A stretch of DNA of 37,201 bases, taken from the NCBI RefSeq assembly GCF_026130175.1, contig NZ_JAIGNI010000058.1, positions 1 through 37,201 on the forward strand, written 5' to 3'. Below the pieces are notes generated by a model. The model did not search any database. It was not told the origin of the DNA and saw only the letters and a program-made list of their open reading frames with translations. Position 1 is the stretch's first letter, and every line of letters starts with the position of its first letter. Made by a program: the position numbers and the translations under genes. Positions 1 to 7,487 of the stretch are shown one piece after another. Source of the stretch: Lyngbya sp. CCAP 1446/10. GTDB lineage: Bacteria; Cyanobacteriota; Cyanobacteriia; Cyanobacteriales; Microcoleaceae.

Positions 1-45
1 GATGGGGAGAGGGGGAGAGGGGGAGATGGGGAGATGGGGAGAGTG
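1..45. repeat. Purine-rich tandem repeat at window edge
   Basis: The first 45 bases are a G/A-rich degenerate tandem repeat built from GGGGAGA/GGGGAGAT units of about 7-8 bases. It is cut by the window edge, so its full length is unknown. It resembles the other heptamer-type arrays in this window. No coding potential is visible. Confidence 0.7.
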
Positions 46-139
46 GTTAAAATTTAGGAACAAGTTAAAATAGCAACTAAGCAGCGTTAAATTTCGTCTG
101 CCTATTTAGTGATTTTTCGAGTTTTTCCTAAAATAAAGA

Positions 140-198
140 AGACCGGGCGGTTGAAACCGCGTCTATACAAACAAAACCTGCCTCCGCAGGTTGAAGAA
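140..198 (+). repeat. Dispersed double-hairpin element, copy 1
   Basis: This stretch of about 59 bp contains two adjacent short palindromes: GCGGTTGAAACCGC, then a CCTGCCTCCGCAGG-type stem separated by a TACAAACAAA-like spacer. The same layout recurs at 4211-4268 and, inverted, at 4294-4353. It is probably a REP-like, non-coding dispersed element. Confidence 0.75.
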
Positions 199-285
199 CG
201 TACGGTTGAAATTAGATTATTTTCTTGACACCGCGTGGGCGAAGCCCTTAGACAGACTTTGTTTTTGTACCTGTGTTTTCAACCG

Positions 286-421
286 CCTTCTTACCTTCTT
301 CCTTCTTCCTTCTTCCTTCTTACCTTCTTACCTTCTTCCTTCTTCCTTCTTCCTTCTTCCTTCTTCCTTCTTCCTTCTTCCTTCTTCCTTCTTCCTTCTT
401 CCTTCTTCCTTCTTCCTTCTT
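286..421 (+). repeat. TTCCTTC heptamer array (STRR type)
   Basis: About 19 head-to-tail copies of the heptamer TTCCTTC, with a few TTACCTTC variants near the left end. It belongs to the short tandemly repeated repetitive (STRR) class known in cyanobacteria. It ends 16 bases before the ATG of the M48 peptidase gene, so the leader of that gene is CT-rich and shows no Shine-Dalgarno match. Frames through it give only a Leu-Pro-Ser-Ser-Phe-Phe periodicity and are not genes. Confidence 0.9.
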
Positions 422-437
422 TTAGCACTTATCAATC

Positions 438-1292
438 ATGTTAAAAAGTTTGTGGTTGACTTGCCGGCGTACTTGTGGCCGGGGGATTTATCTGTTTCTG
501 TCGGTGATTGTGGCTGCGGGTATCTGCGTGATTTCCCCACAACCGACTCAAGCATTTTCTTTGCCGGAACTGATTTTTCGGGGGATTCAAGTTATTCAAT
601 TGTCGAATATGTCCGATCGCCAGGAGTTGACTGTTGGCCAACAAATCAATCAGCAGTTGACGAACAGCGAGTTTAAGCTCGATCGCGATCGGGCTACTAC
701 AGCATATATCAACCGCATCGGTCAACGGCTGGCAGAGCAAAGCACACGCCCGAATATTCCTTATACTTTTCAGGTGATTGACGACAACAATATTAATGCT
801 TTTGCGACGATGGGCGGTTTTGTTTATGTAAATAAGGGTTTGATGGCGGCGGCGGATAATGAGGCGGAATTAGCAAGTGTGATCGCCCACGAAATCGGGC
901 ATATTAGTGCTCGCCACTCGATTAAACAAATGCGTCAAATGGCGATCGCATCTGGTGTCGCTTCCGCGGCTGGGCTGGATGGTTCTAAGGCGGTGCAGAT
1001 TGGGGTGGAGTTGGCTTTGCGCCGCCCTCACAGCCGCCAAGCTGAGTATGAGGCGGATCAGTTGGGTTTGCAAACTATGGGGCGATCGGGCTACGCTCAA
1101 TCTGGGATGGTTGATTTTATGAAAAAGTTGCTCAACCAACCTTCTCCGCCGAGCATTTTGAGCACTCACCCGGCTACTAGCGATCGGATTGCTGCAATCT
1201 CCCAGGCTATTGATCCGAATCTGGCTAGCGGTGAGGGTTTGAATAATGCGGATTATAAGCTGGAAATACGTCGGTTGTTGCGAGCTTCGTAG
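438..1292 (+). CDS. Exported M48-family zinc metallopeptidase
   Basis: A 284-residue zinc endopeptidase of the M48 (HtpX/BepA/LoiP-like) family. Residues 1-40 form a Sec signal peptide with a positively charged start and a hydrophobic stretch (about 18-33), ending near PTQAF. The mature protein should therefore act in the periplasm or at a membrane surface. The zinc site is visible as HEIGH at 151-155 (ligands H151 and H155, catalytic E152) with the downstream Glu of EYEAD at 203-207. There is no C-terminal TPR domain as in BepA, so it is a short, single-domain form like LoiP. The likely role, by family, is quality control of envelope proteins. The start at 438 is chosen because the signal peptide begins there. 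No Shine-Dalgarno is visible; a CT-heptamer array lies just upstream. Confidence 0.9.
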   Translation: MLKSLWLTCRRTCGRGIYLFLSVIVAAGICVISPQPTQAFSLPELIFRGIQVIQLSNMSDRQELTVGQQINQQLTNSEFKLDRDRATTAYINRIGQRLAEQSTRPNIPYTFQVIDDNNINAFATMGGFVYVNKGLMAAADNEAELASVIAHEIGHISARHSIKQMRQMAIASGVASAAGLDGSKAVQIGVELALRRPHSRQAEYEADQLGLQTMGRSGYAQSGMVDFMKKLLNQPSPPSILSTHPATSDRIAAISQAIDPNLASGEGLNNADYKLEIRRLLRAS

Positions 1293-1313
1293 TTTTTGGT
1301 AGGGTGTGTTAGC

Positions 1314-1365
1314 GGTGGGTGAGTTGTGTTGAATTGCGATCGGACTTCAACGCAACTCAACCTAC
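1314..1365. terminator. Inverted repeat between convergent genes
   Basis: Arms 1314-1333 and 1346-1365 pair over about 20 bases with few mismatches (core TGAGTTGTGTTGAA against TTCAACGCAACTCA), with a 12-base loop containing GCGATCG. It sits between the convergent ends of the M48 peptidase and the phosphatase. A bidirectional terminator is possible, but there is no strong T-run, so a dispersed palindromic repeat is equally likely. Confidence 0.45.
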
Positions 1366-1373
1366 AACTTAAT

Positions 1374-2150
1374 TTAAGCCTCTTGAACAACAGAAATCAA
1401 CTGAGCTTTCGACTGAGCTTTCGGAAGTGGAATCTGCGGCTTCAATTGTCTAACAACTTCATCAAACGGCAAAATTCGGACTTGATTGTTAAACACATTT
1501 ACCTGGTAAACTCTGCGGTAATTCAGGTCAAATCCAGTCAGCCAGCCACTTTTGGGATGATAAGCGCCCGTGTCAATATCCAGCCACCCTTGGCCCCTGA
1601 CTAATTCACCAGGCCTCACACCCTCAAAGGTAAAAGTGATCGTGTGACCGGTAATAATTAATTTATCTGGGAAATACGGTTTCGGTATGGTGTGAAATTC
1701 TTTGCGAATCCAGCACAATTGTTCGCTCGACTGTTTGTGAATTGGCATAGTCGGATGCACACCCGCGTGCACCAGCCAGATATCGCCTAAGTCTAAATGC
1801 GTTGGGAGCGATCGCAACCATTCTAAGTGTTTGTACGGCATCATCCCTGTATCCTTGTAGCTGGCGACAGTCGCATCGCCACCGCTGTATAGCCAAGATT
1901 GCCACGCCCGCAGATCCACTGACGGCCCCGACAAAGCATCTAACATCAGTTGTTCGTGGTTTCCCAGCAAAGTTTGGTAGGGGCTTTGCTCCACAAAATC
2001 TAATACCTGAGCGCTTTTCGGCCCGCGATCGATTAAATCTCCCAAAAAATATACGCGATCCTCCGAGCTCGGGGCGAGTGCCTCTAGCAAAAGCATTAAG
2101 CCATCGTAATGCCCGTGTACGTCCCCAATAACAATGCGCCGGTGCTCCAC
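1374..2150 (-). CDS. Metallophosphoesterase, PPP-type Ser/Thr phosphatase
   Basis: A 258-residue dinuclear-metal phosphoesterase of the bacterial PPP family (PrpA/lambda phosphatase-like). The signature motifs appear in order: GDVHGHYDG (residues 9-17), GDLIDRGP (37-44) and GNHE (63-66), with further metal-ligand histidines in LVHAG and TGHT. Members hydrolyse phosphomonoesters, often phosphoserine/threonine, or Ap4A. The substrate cannot be read from sequence. The start is a GTG at 2148-2150, only a few residues before the first metal motif, which is normal for the family. It is transcribed convergently with the M48 gene. No signal peptide is present, so it should be cytoplasmic. Confidence 0.88.
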   Translation of the reverse strand: MEHRRIVIGDVHGHYDGLMLLLEALAPSSEDRVYFLGDLIDRGPKSAQVLDFVEQSPYQTLLGNHEQLMLDALSGPSVDLRAWQSWLYSGGDATVASYKDTGMMPYKHLEWLRSLPTHLDLGDIWLVHAGVHPTMPIHKQSSEQLCWIRKEFHTIPKPYFPDKLIITGHTITFTFEGVRPGELVRGQGWLDIDTGAYHPKSGWLTGFDLNYRRVYQVNVFNNQVRILPFDEVVRQLKPQIPLPKAQSKAQLISVVQEA

Positions 2151-2541
2151 TGTGTTTATCCGCTTTTCTGACTCGAAACCTTAATTACTAGCTTATAGCA
2201 TCTGATTTAGCTGCTATTTCCTCCGATCTTTGGCTGAGGAGGGGTGTCACCCATTATACTGCTTTTATAAAGATTTAGTAAAGTTCTTCCAATTCCGTTT
2301 GCGTAGTTACGGATCCCAACACTCGAAAGCTCTTAATTGCGTTTTTGCAACTCCTGTTACTGAGTCAAAGCTGTAGGGTGCGTCAGCTAATGGCTGACGC
2401 ACCCTACAATACTGTTAATTAAGTGATTGCGAAAAAACAATAGTATCTTGTAGCGGTGGGTTTAGCTAAGAATCACTCCTATACAAGCCAGTTGATCAAG
2501 GCAAAACCCGCCCTCCCCATCAGAGCTTTATTTGTACCCAC
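2151..2541. other. Intergenic region, 391 bp
   Basis: No gene is apparent between the phosphatase and the DUF1995 gene. The only clear structure is the perfect inverted repeat at 2373-2407. The remainder is AT-rich, and the promoter of the phosphatase should lie near its left end, though no convincing -10/-35 pair is evident. Confidence 0.6.
2373..2407. repeat. Perfect 15-bp inverted repeat (GTAGGGTGCG family)
   Basis: Arms GTAGGGTGCGTCAGC (2373-2387) and its exact complement (2393-2407) flank a 5-base loop. The same GTAGGGTGCG start is seen in palindromes at 6484-6510 and 24506-24590, so this is one member of a dispersed hairpin family. Confidence 0.8.
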
Positions 2542-3288
2542 CTATTGAGTCAAAGCTTTGAGGAAAGTCTGCATTTCTGCTAACAAACCTTTCTTTTTTA
2601 GCGGTTTTGCAGGTGCGGTGGAATTGGGATCGGCGACTCCCATCCCTTTCGCTAAAATCCTTTCTAAATCGTCTCCCACGGGCTTTTGGGCTGTTTCCGA
2701 AATTAATTCGTATTCGTCGTTGATTTCCAGCCAGACTTGCCAGGGTTGCGGGTAACAGCGGAATAAAGCCGCTGTGTCTAGGGGTCTAATGTAGTAGCAA
2801 GATTCGATTTTGCTCAGGAATCGATCGCGCAACTGACGGCCTGCATAGCCTATACCTATAGTAGCAACATCTTCGAGGCGCGGGTTGAGCAAGATCACAG
2901 GGCGGCCCGCCGCAGCTATGTAAAGTTTTTCGACTTGCGACACCTCTACCGCCGCCGGATTCACCAGCAAAAACATTTCATCTTCCGGTGCGATGTTATC
3001 TTCAACAGGAGTGCGGCTGCTGCCCAAATCACTTATTTTAAAAGGTACTTCTCCCCAATCGCGGCGGGCGAGGGCTGCCGCACCAGCATCGGGAAAAAAG
3101 ACTTTCACCCCGGAATGACTCTCCTCAAATTCTGGTAAGAATTGTTCCGTGATAGACTGTGCTTGCAGGGCGATTTCGGGAAAGACTAATTCGACTTGCA
3201 GGAGATTTTTGCCATCCGAGAGGGCGGCGGCGGTTGCTATGCGCGATTGGGCGATCGCATCATTGAGATCATTGGGCAGTTCTGTCAT
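2542..3288 (-). CDS. DUF1995 family protein
   Basis: A 248-residue soluble protein matching the DUF1995 family of cyanobacteria and plastids. It begins with the typical pattern of an N-terminal helix (LNDAIAQSRIATAAALSDGK) followed by VELVFPEI and, later, VFFPDAGAAALARRDWG. A central LVNPAAVEV...AAGRPVILLNPRLED block is also typical. Plant members such as LPA3 have been linked to photosystem II assembly. No enzymatic motif is visible, so the molecular function here is unknown. There is no signal peptide or transmembrane segment. The final 30 residues (KPLKKKGLLAEMQTFLKALT) are basic and helical. The start is an ATG at 3288, preceded by an AT-rich leader. Confidence 0.8.
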   Translation of the reverse strand: MTELPNDLNDAIAQSRIATAAALSDGKNLLQVELVFPEIALQAQSITEQFLPEFEESHSGVKVFFPDAGAAALARRDWGEVPFKISDLGSSRTPVEDNIAPEDEMFLLVNPAAVEVSQVEKLYIAAAGRPVILLNPRLEDVATIGIGYAGRQLRDRFLSKIESCYYIRPLDTAALFRCYPQPWQVWLEINDEYELISETAQKPVGDDLERILAKGMGVADPNSTAPAKPLKKKGLLAEMQTFLKALTQ

Positions 3289-3437
3289 TAATCTTATTAT
3301 TTGTACTCGACTTTTCTTAATCCAATTTTACCGCATTAAGAACGCTGAGCGTGGAAATCTTAATATTAACAAATAATCAAAATCTTGTGGGTGGCTTTGA
3401 GCAGCACCCAGAATATGCAATTCAAATATGCAACAGT

Positions 3438-4169
3438 TTAAGCGACAAAAGCTAACACCGACACAGGCGAACCGGAACCTCCCAAAAGGCGTAATCTTCC
3501 GATCGCCAAAGTGAAGTCAGCCGCAGGTAACAAGTCAAGATTTGCCAGATTTTCCAGCACAATTCGCTGTTTTTGCAATACCAGTTTGTTAACTGCAAAA
3601 CTTTCATCTTGTCCGGGATCGACTCCGTGAGTGTCAATACCAATTCCGGCAATTAAGCGCTCTTCTAGCAAAAATTGAGTTGCAGCTTGACCAAATCCGG
3701 GAAAGTGGCAAATTCCCCGCTCGTCAGGATTGAAAAATGCTGGCTCGTCATCCCATTTTGCTTGCCATCCAGTATACAATAAAACTAGATTTTCCGGTTC
3801 TATAAGTTTGTGCTGCTGTTCCCAACTCAATACATCATCTATCGTTAAAGTGTAGTCTGGATTGGCAAGACTTTGCTCGCGAATGTCGATCGCAATTCCC
3901 GACAAAACTAGCGACTGTGGCGCATAACTATCAACACTCGCGCCTGCTGGATCGAAGGTATTGGGTGCGTTGATGTGAGTGCCGCTGTGTTCTCCCATTG
4001 AGAATTTTCGCAGGAAATAGCCGTTTTTGTCTATTTCAGATACAGTTTCAAATTCTGTCGCTGGATCTCCAGTCCAGATCGGAATATTTGGATGAATTGC
4101 ATGGCTTAAGTCTATAATGTCGCGGTAGGCGATCGTTTTTAAATTGTTTGAATTAAAGTTGTTTGTCAT
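3438..4169 (-). CDS. Cyclase-family (kynurenine formamidase-like) hydrolase
   Basis: A 243-residue member of the cyclase family, which includes bacterial kynurenine formamidase and isatin hydrolase. The opening DLSHAIHPNIPIWTGDP and the HSGTH motif are typical, as is the late GIDTHGVDPG segment and the ENLANLDLL strand. Oddly, the metal signature HxGTHxDxPxH is altered. With numbering from the upstream TTG at 4175, the segment reads H63-S-G-T-H67-I-N69-A-P-N-T-F: the Asp is Asn and the final His is missing. It may therefore bind metal differently or have another substrate. An ATG at 4167-4169 is preferred over the in-frame TTG at 4173-4175; neither has a good ribosome binding site. There is no kynurenine-pathway gene nearby. 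Confidence 0.78.
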   Translation of the reverse strand: MTNNFNSNNLKTIAYRDIIDLSHAIHPNIPIWTGDPATEFETVSEIDKNGYFLRKFSMGEHSGTHINAPNTFDPAGASVDSYAPQSLVLSGIAIDIREQSLANPDYTLTIDDVLSWEQQHKLIEPENLVLLYTGWQAKWDDEPAFFNPDERGICHFPGFGQAATQFLLEERLIAGIGIDTHGVDPGQDESFAVNKLVLQKQRIVLENLANLDLLPAADFTLAIGRLRLLGGSGSPVSVLAFVA

Positions 4170-4210
4170 CGGCAAAAAAGGAAGTAGAAAGGAGTCGGCG
4201 GTTTAAGATA

Positions 4211-4268
4211 AGACGGCGGTTGAAACCGCTACTACACAAACGATGTCCGCCTCCGCGGACTTAAGAAA
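4211..4268 (+). repeat. Dispersed double-hairpin element, copy 2
   Basis: This matches copy 1 (140-198): a GCGGTTGAAACCGC palindrome, then an ACTACACAAACGA spacer, then a GTCCGCCTCCGCGGAC palindrome. Copy 3 follows 25 bp downstream in the opposite orientation, so the two together could fold into one large cruciform. Confidence 0.75.
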
Positions 4269-4293
4269 ATAACATAATTTTTACCGCCCGGTC

Positions 4294-4353
4294 TTTCTTC
4301 AACCCGCGGAGGCGGGTTTTGTTTGTGTAGACGCGGTTTCAACCGCCCGGTCT
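4294..4353 (-). repeat. Dispersed double-hairpin element, copy 3 (inverted)
   Basis: The reverse complement of this stretch closely matches copy 1 at 140-198, including the two short palindromes and the ACAAACAAAAC spacer. It lies ten bases from the stop codon of the acyl-CoA-dehydrogenase-like gene, so it will be present at the 3' end of that transcript. Confidence 0.75.
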
Positions 4354-4362
4354 TCTTCAGAA

Positions 4363-5424
4363 TCACCCGACAATACGATCGAGCTCCGCGACCATCACAT
4401 CCTTTGTTTGCCCGGAAACAGTATACACCAAAGCCTCACGATAAACTCTCCCAGCCGGATGCAACGCACCGTTAGCAGCACCACTAGAAACCACCACCGC
4501 AGCGTGCCCGCACCGCACCGCTAAATCAATGGCTTCCGCTCGAAGCGCTAATTGTTCTGCTTTTGAGCTATGTTGAGATTGTAGGAAATGCTGTTTTAGC
4601 CGATCGAGCTTCTGCTCTAATTTTTGGCAAGCCGCCGCTATTACAGGTGAATCTTTAGAAGTCGCCGCCGCTGAAATTACATCCAATCCCGCTCGAATAC
4701 AGCCAAAAGTAGCCGGAACAAAATTCAGGATATTTTTGCTGTCGTTTTCCGCAATCCACCCAACAGGTTTAACCGCAATTATTTCCGATTCATGCAGCAA
4801 CCAATTATCGAGAGTTGCTGTCACAGTATTAGTCGAGTTCATGGCGATTAACTGCATGATTTCGCTGACAGCTATTTTACCATATTCACGATCGATATTG
4901 GCAAAAGGTAGCACACCAAAAACCGCGCGATTGTCTGGAAGTACCGCAGCCACAATAAATTTTTGAAATAAGCCAAAACCTGTAATCCAAGGAACATTCC
5001 CCGATAGTAAATAGCCATTTGATGCGGGAGTTGCGGTGACTGCCGGTTTGCCCGATCGCCTTAAATGCGAAAACCCAACACCCAAGCGTAACTCTTTTTG
5101 GGCGATCGGGCCCAAGTATCTACTTTTTAGCATTTCATTGTCGCTGCTGGCAATCATCGCAGTTGCGCTGTGGTGCTGAGTTTGCAGGAAAGACAAAGCG
5201 CCGGAATATCGAGCCATCAATTCCTGATATTGGTAAAAAAGCTCCGGTGGAATGTCCGCGCCGCCCCATTTTTGGGGAACACGTAACGCTAAGAGCGATC
5301 GATTTTCCAATCCAGAAAGTGCTTTTTTTAGTGCTTCCGAGTCCTTATCGATAACTTCTGCGTGGGGTGATATGCACTCTTGCAGGTAAGTTTCTGTGCA
5401 GTTGAGAGTATCTTGAAAATCCAT
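4363..5424 (-). CDS. Acyl-CoA dehydrogenase-fold flavoprotein, probably not a dehydrogenase
   Basis: A 353-residue protein with the acyl-CoA dehydrogenase fold. It has an N-terminal helical domain (1-110, with LRVPQKWGGADIPPELFYQYQELMARYSG split over the usual helices), a middle beta domain (about 115-215; GYLSGNVPWITG-like segment around 136-148) and a C-terminal helical FAD domain. The family's usual length is about 380. In dehydrogenases the catalytic base sits in a YEGT motif near the C-terminus. Here the corresponding segment is REALVYTVSGQTKDV (329-343) with Ser-Gly-Gln-Thr and no Glu. This is more like the related flavin-dependent oxidases and monooxygenases. Substrate unknown. There is no beta-oxidation gene nearby. 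The start is an ATG at 5424. Confidence 0.75.
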   Translation of the reverse strand: MDFQDTLNCTETYLQECISPHAEVIDKDSEALKKALSGLENRSLLALRVPQKWGGADIPPELFYQYQELMARYSGALSFLQTQHHSATAMIASSDNEMLKSRYLGPIAQKELRLGVGFSHLRRSGKPAVTATPASNGYLLSGNVPWITGFGLFQKFIVAAVLPDNRAVFGVLPFANIDREYGKIAVSEIMQLIAMNSTNTVTATLDNWLLHESEIIAVKPVGWIAENDSKNILNFVPATFGCIRAGLDVISAAATSKDSPVIAAACQKLEQKLDRLKQHFLQSQHSSKAEQLALRAEAIDLAVRCGHAAVVVSSGAANGALHPAGRVYREALVYTVSGQTKDVMVAELDRIVG

Positions 5425-5577
5425 TTTTTATAACTTATTTTTGATGACAATTATTGGCTTACAATCATTCTGGGACGGCATTTTGCCCGCCTCACAACCA
5501 ACTTATTTTTATTTTTGATTATAATTATTGACTTATAATGATTGTGGGACGGGCAAGATGCCCGTCCCAAAACCAAC

Positions 5578-6354
5578 TTATTCCCAAACTTTCCAAGGAG
5601 CCTTCCCTTCATCCCAAAGCTCATTTAAATACTTATATTCCCGATAAGTATCCATCGCAAAAAAGAAGCCATCATGACGGTAAGCCATCAACTGTCCCTC
5701 TGCCGCCAAACGCTGCATCGGCTCCTGTTCTAAAACACAATCATCCCCACCCAAATACTCAAATACCCGGCGGTTAAATATAATATATCCAACACTAATC
5801 CATCCGTCTATTTGAGGTTTTTCAGCAAATTCTCGTACTTGACCTTCACTATCAACATCCAAAATTCCAAAACGCGAAATCGGGCGAAATGTAGTCACAG
5901 TTGCCAGCTTACCATGAGACTTGTGAAACTCCATCAATTTCTCAATATTGACATCAGCAACTCCATCACCATATGTCACCATGAAATTCTCGTCATCGAT
6001 ATATTTTTCTATCCGTTTTACCCGCCCTCCCGTCAAGCTTTCTGCGCCAGTGTCAGCCAGCGTTACATGAAAATCTTGTTCGCGATGTTCCTGCTGATAA
6101 GTGATGCTATTTTTGCGTCCCAGACATATCGTAAAGTCATTGTTCATGGCTTCATAATTCAAGAAATATTCCTTAATCATGTTCCCGCGATAGCCTAAGC
6201 ACACAATAAAGTTTTGGAAGCCGTAGTGGGCATAGATTTTCATGATGTGCCAAATAATCGGGCGCCCGCCGACATCAACTAGAGGTTTGGGGCGAAATTC
6301 TGTTTCTTCTCTGAGACGAGTACCAAGACCGCCAGCCAGGATGACTACTTGCAT
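5578..6354 (-). CDS. rfbF: Glucose-1-phosphate cytidylyltransferase
   Basis: A 258-residue sugar-nucleotide transferase that makes CDP-glucose from CTP and glucose-1-phosphate, the first step towards CDP-3,6-dideoxyhexoses and related sugars. The N-terminus has the nucleotidyltransferase signature LAGGLGTRLREETE followed by RPKPLVDVGGRPIIWHIMK. The length and features such as YGDGVADVNI and TTFRPISRFGILD match RfbF rather than glucose-1-phosphate thymidylyl- or uridylyltransferases. The usual partners (rfbG CDP-glucose 4,6-dehydratase, rfbH) are not in this window, so this looks like an isolated copy or the edge of a glycan cluster. The start is the ATG at 6354, one residue before the conserved QVVILAGG strand. 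Confidence 0.92.
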   Translation of the reverse strand: MQVVILAGGLGTRLREETEFRPKPLVDVGGRPIIWHIMKIYAHYGFQNFIVCLGYRGNMIKEYFLNYEAMNNDFTICLGRKNSITYQQEHREQDFHVTLADTGAESLTGGRVKRIEKYIDDENFMVTYGDGVADVNIEKLMEFHKSHGKLATVTTFRPISRFGILDVDSEGQVREFAEKPQIDGWISVGYIIFNRRVFEYLGGDDCVLEQEPMQRLAAEGQLMAYRHDGFFFAMDTYREYKYLNELWDEGKAPWKVWE

Positions 6355-6483
6355 TTTTTCAAATTTTTAAAGATAATCAATTAATCTATCATCAATCCTC
6401 ACTGATTTTTTCAAAGAATTATTAACATTTTTTCATGGTGAAGCTTTGTCAACCACAAACATCACGAACTATTCTCAATTATC

Positions 6484-6510
6484 GTAGGGTGCGCAATGCG
6501 CACCGCCTAC
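6484..6510. repeat. GTAGGGTGCGCAATGCGCACC palindrome, single copy
   Basis: A short palindromic repeat centred on TGCGCAATGCGCA, with GTAGG and CCTAC flanks. The same sequence is tandemly repeated at 24502-24600. It lies upstream of the toxin gene between divergent genes, and no regulatory role is evident. Confidence 0.75.
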
Positions 6511-6602
6511 TTAAATGCTGCGCGCAATTCATAACTCACTAATGCTAAAGTAGGAAATAGATAAAAAACAGTAGACTACTATACTGAAGATCAGAAACCG
6601 CA

Positions 6603-7142
6603 ATGAAAACTCAACTCGATCGCCTAAAACAGTTTTTAGGTATGATATGCGCGATCGTCTCAATAATTATCGTATTCCAATCGGCAATACCTGGTGTTTA
6701 CGCCACGGTTATTGAGTCGGAAATCTCCACCATACCACAAACCACGGTAGCTTTTGTGCCTAGCATACCGGGCGGCGGATTGGATGTTCACGAAGCCGCA
6801 GGAGGACATACTTTAGAGCGACACGTTGGCAAAACAGAAGCACAACTAGGACAGCGACTCGCAAGCGAAACGAAAATTTCTGCCGCATCTTCCTTTACTG
6901 ACCGTTCCGTCGCGGAAGCGGCCATTGCGGAAGCAATGAACAGAAATCAAAGTGCGATCGACTCCTGGATGAAAAGTCGAGGTAATCGTTATACGATCGA
7001 CTATAACGGCAACAGAATAATTGGTATTACTTTACGCCGCCGCGCATCCAAAGCAACTTCAACATCTCGCCTGAGAATTGTCCTCCAGCGCAGCGCCAAA
7101 TTACCTCCCGGATACTTTATTCTCACAGCTTATCCCCAATGA
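6603..7142 (+). CDS. Secreted RNase A-like toxin (CdiA-CT type domain)
   Basis: A 179-residue protein. Residues 1-34 are a Sec signal peptide: a basic start, a hydrophobic core of about 12-29 (GMICAIVSIIIVFQSA), then a VYA-type cleavage site. After a short linker, residues 57-179 match the bacterial RNase A-like toxin domain found at the C-terminus of CDI proteins (GGGLDVHEAAGGHTLERHVG start). The catalytic set described for the Yersinia kristensenii CdiA toxin (as I recall it: His, Arg 11 later, Thr 101 after the His, Tyr two after that) is reproduced here as H74, R85, T175 and Y177 with the same spacing. The predicted activity is RNA cleavage in a target cell. The odd point is that there is no CdiA, Rhs, LXG or other delivery module: the toxin stands alone behind a signal peptide. 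Its stop codon overlaps the start of an immunity-type gene. Confidence 0.85.
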   Translation: MKTQLDRLKQFLGMICAIVSIIIVFQSAIPGVYATVIESEISTIPQTTVAFVPSIPGGGLDVHEAAGGHTLERHVGKTEAQLGQRLASETKISAASSFTDRSVAEAAIAEAMNRNQSAIDSWMKSRGNRYTIDYNGNRIIGITLRRRASKATSTSRLRIVLQRSAKLPPGYFILTAYPQ

Positions 7143-7438
7143 TCGATCAATTTCCTAATTTAACCCAATTTTTCAGTTCCTACTTTCACCAAGACTGGCC
7201 ACTAGAAGCTGAAACTCCCAGCGATGTAGTGAAAAACTACCTAAGCAGCGAACCGCCCGAAAGTATTGAAGCTACATCAGAAGAACTTAGCAAATTGCTA
7301 GAAATGCCGATTTCAGAACCAGATTTAGAAACATTCATGCTCGATGAATTAGGCTGTTATTATGACCCAAACTCAGAGAATCAAACAGCCAGAGAATGGT
7401 TGGAATCTGTGCAAAAATATTTGAATAATCTCAGCTAA
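7139..7438 (+). CDS. CdiI-type immunity protein
   Basis: A 99-residue acidic protein starting inside the toxin gene's stop codon (ATGA overlap), so translation is probably coupled. The sequence fits the CDI immunity protein family that accompanies RNase A-like toxins: FPNLTQFFSSYFHQDW near the start, a central helical acidic part, then LDELGCYYDPNSENQTAREWL near the end. It has no signal peptide and should be cytoplasmic, where it would bind and block the cognate RNase. Its placement, small size and acidity against a basic toxin all support the assignment. Exact binding cannot be read from sequence. Confidence 0.85.
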   Translation: MIDQFPNLTQFFSSYFHQDWPLEAETPSDVVKNYLSSEPPESIEATSEELSKLLEMPISEPDLETFMLDELGCYYDPNSENQTAREWLESVQKYLNNLS

Positions 7439-7487
7439 ACTCTATAGGTTTTTAGGTACTGGAAAAAATTCACTTTTCGCCGAAGCC

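Noticed and set aside
191..676. Open frames through the TTCCTTC array
   Set aside because: The translation is a heptamer-driven Leu-Pro-Ser-Ser-Phe-Phe periodicity, and it overlaps the clearly real M48 peptidase gene in another frame.
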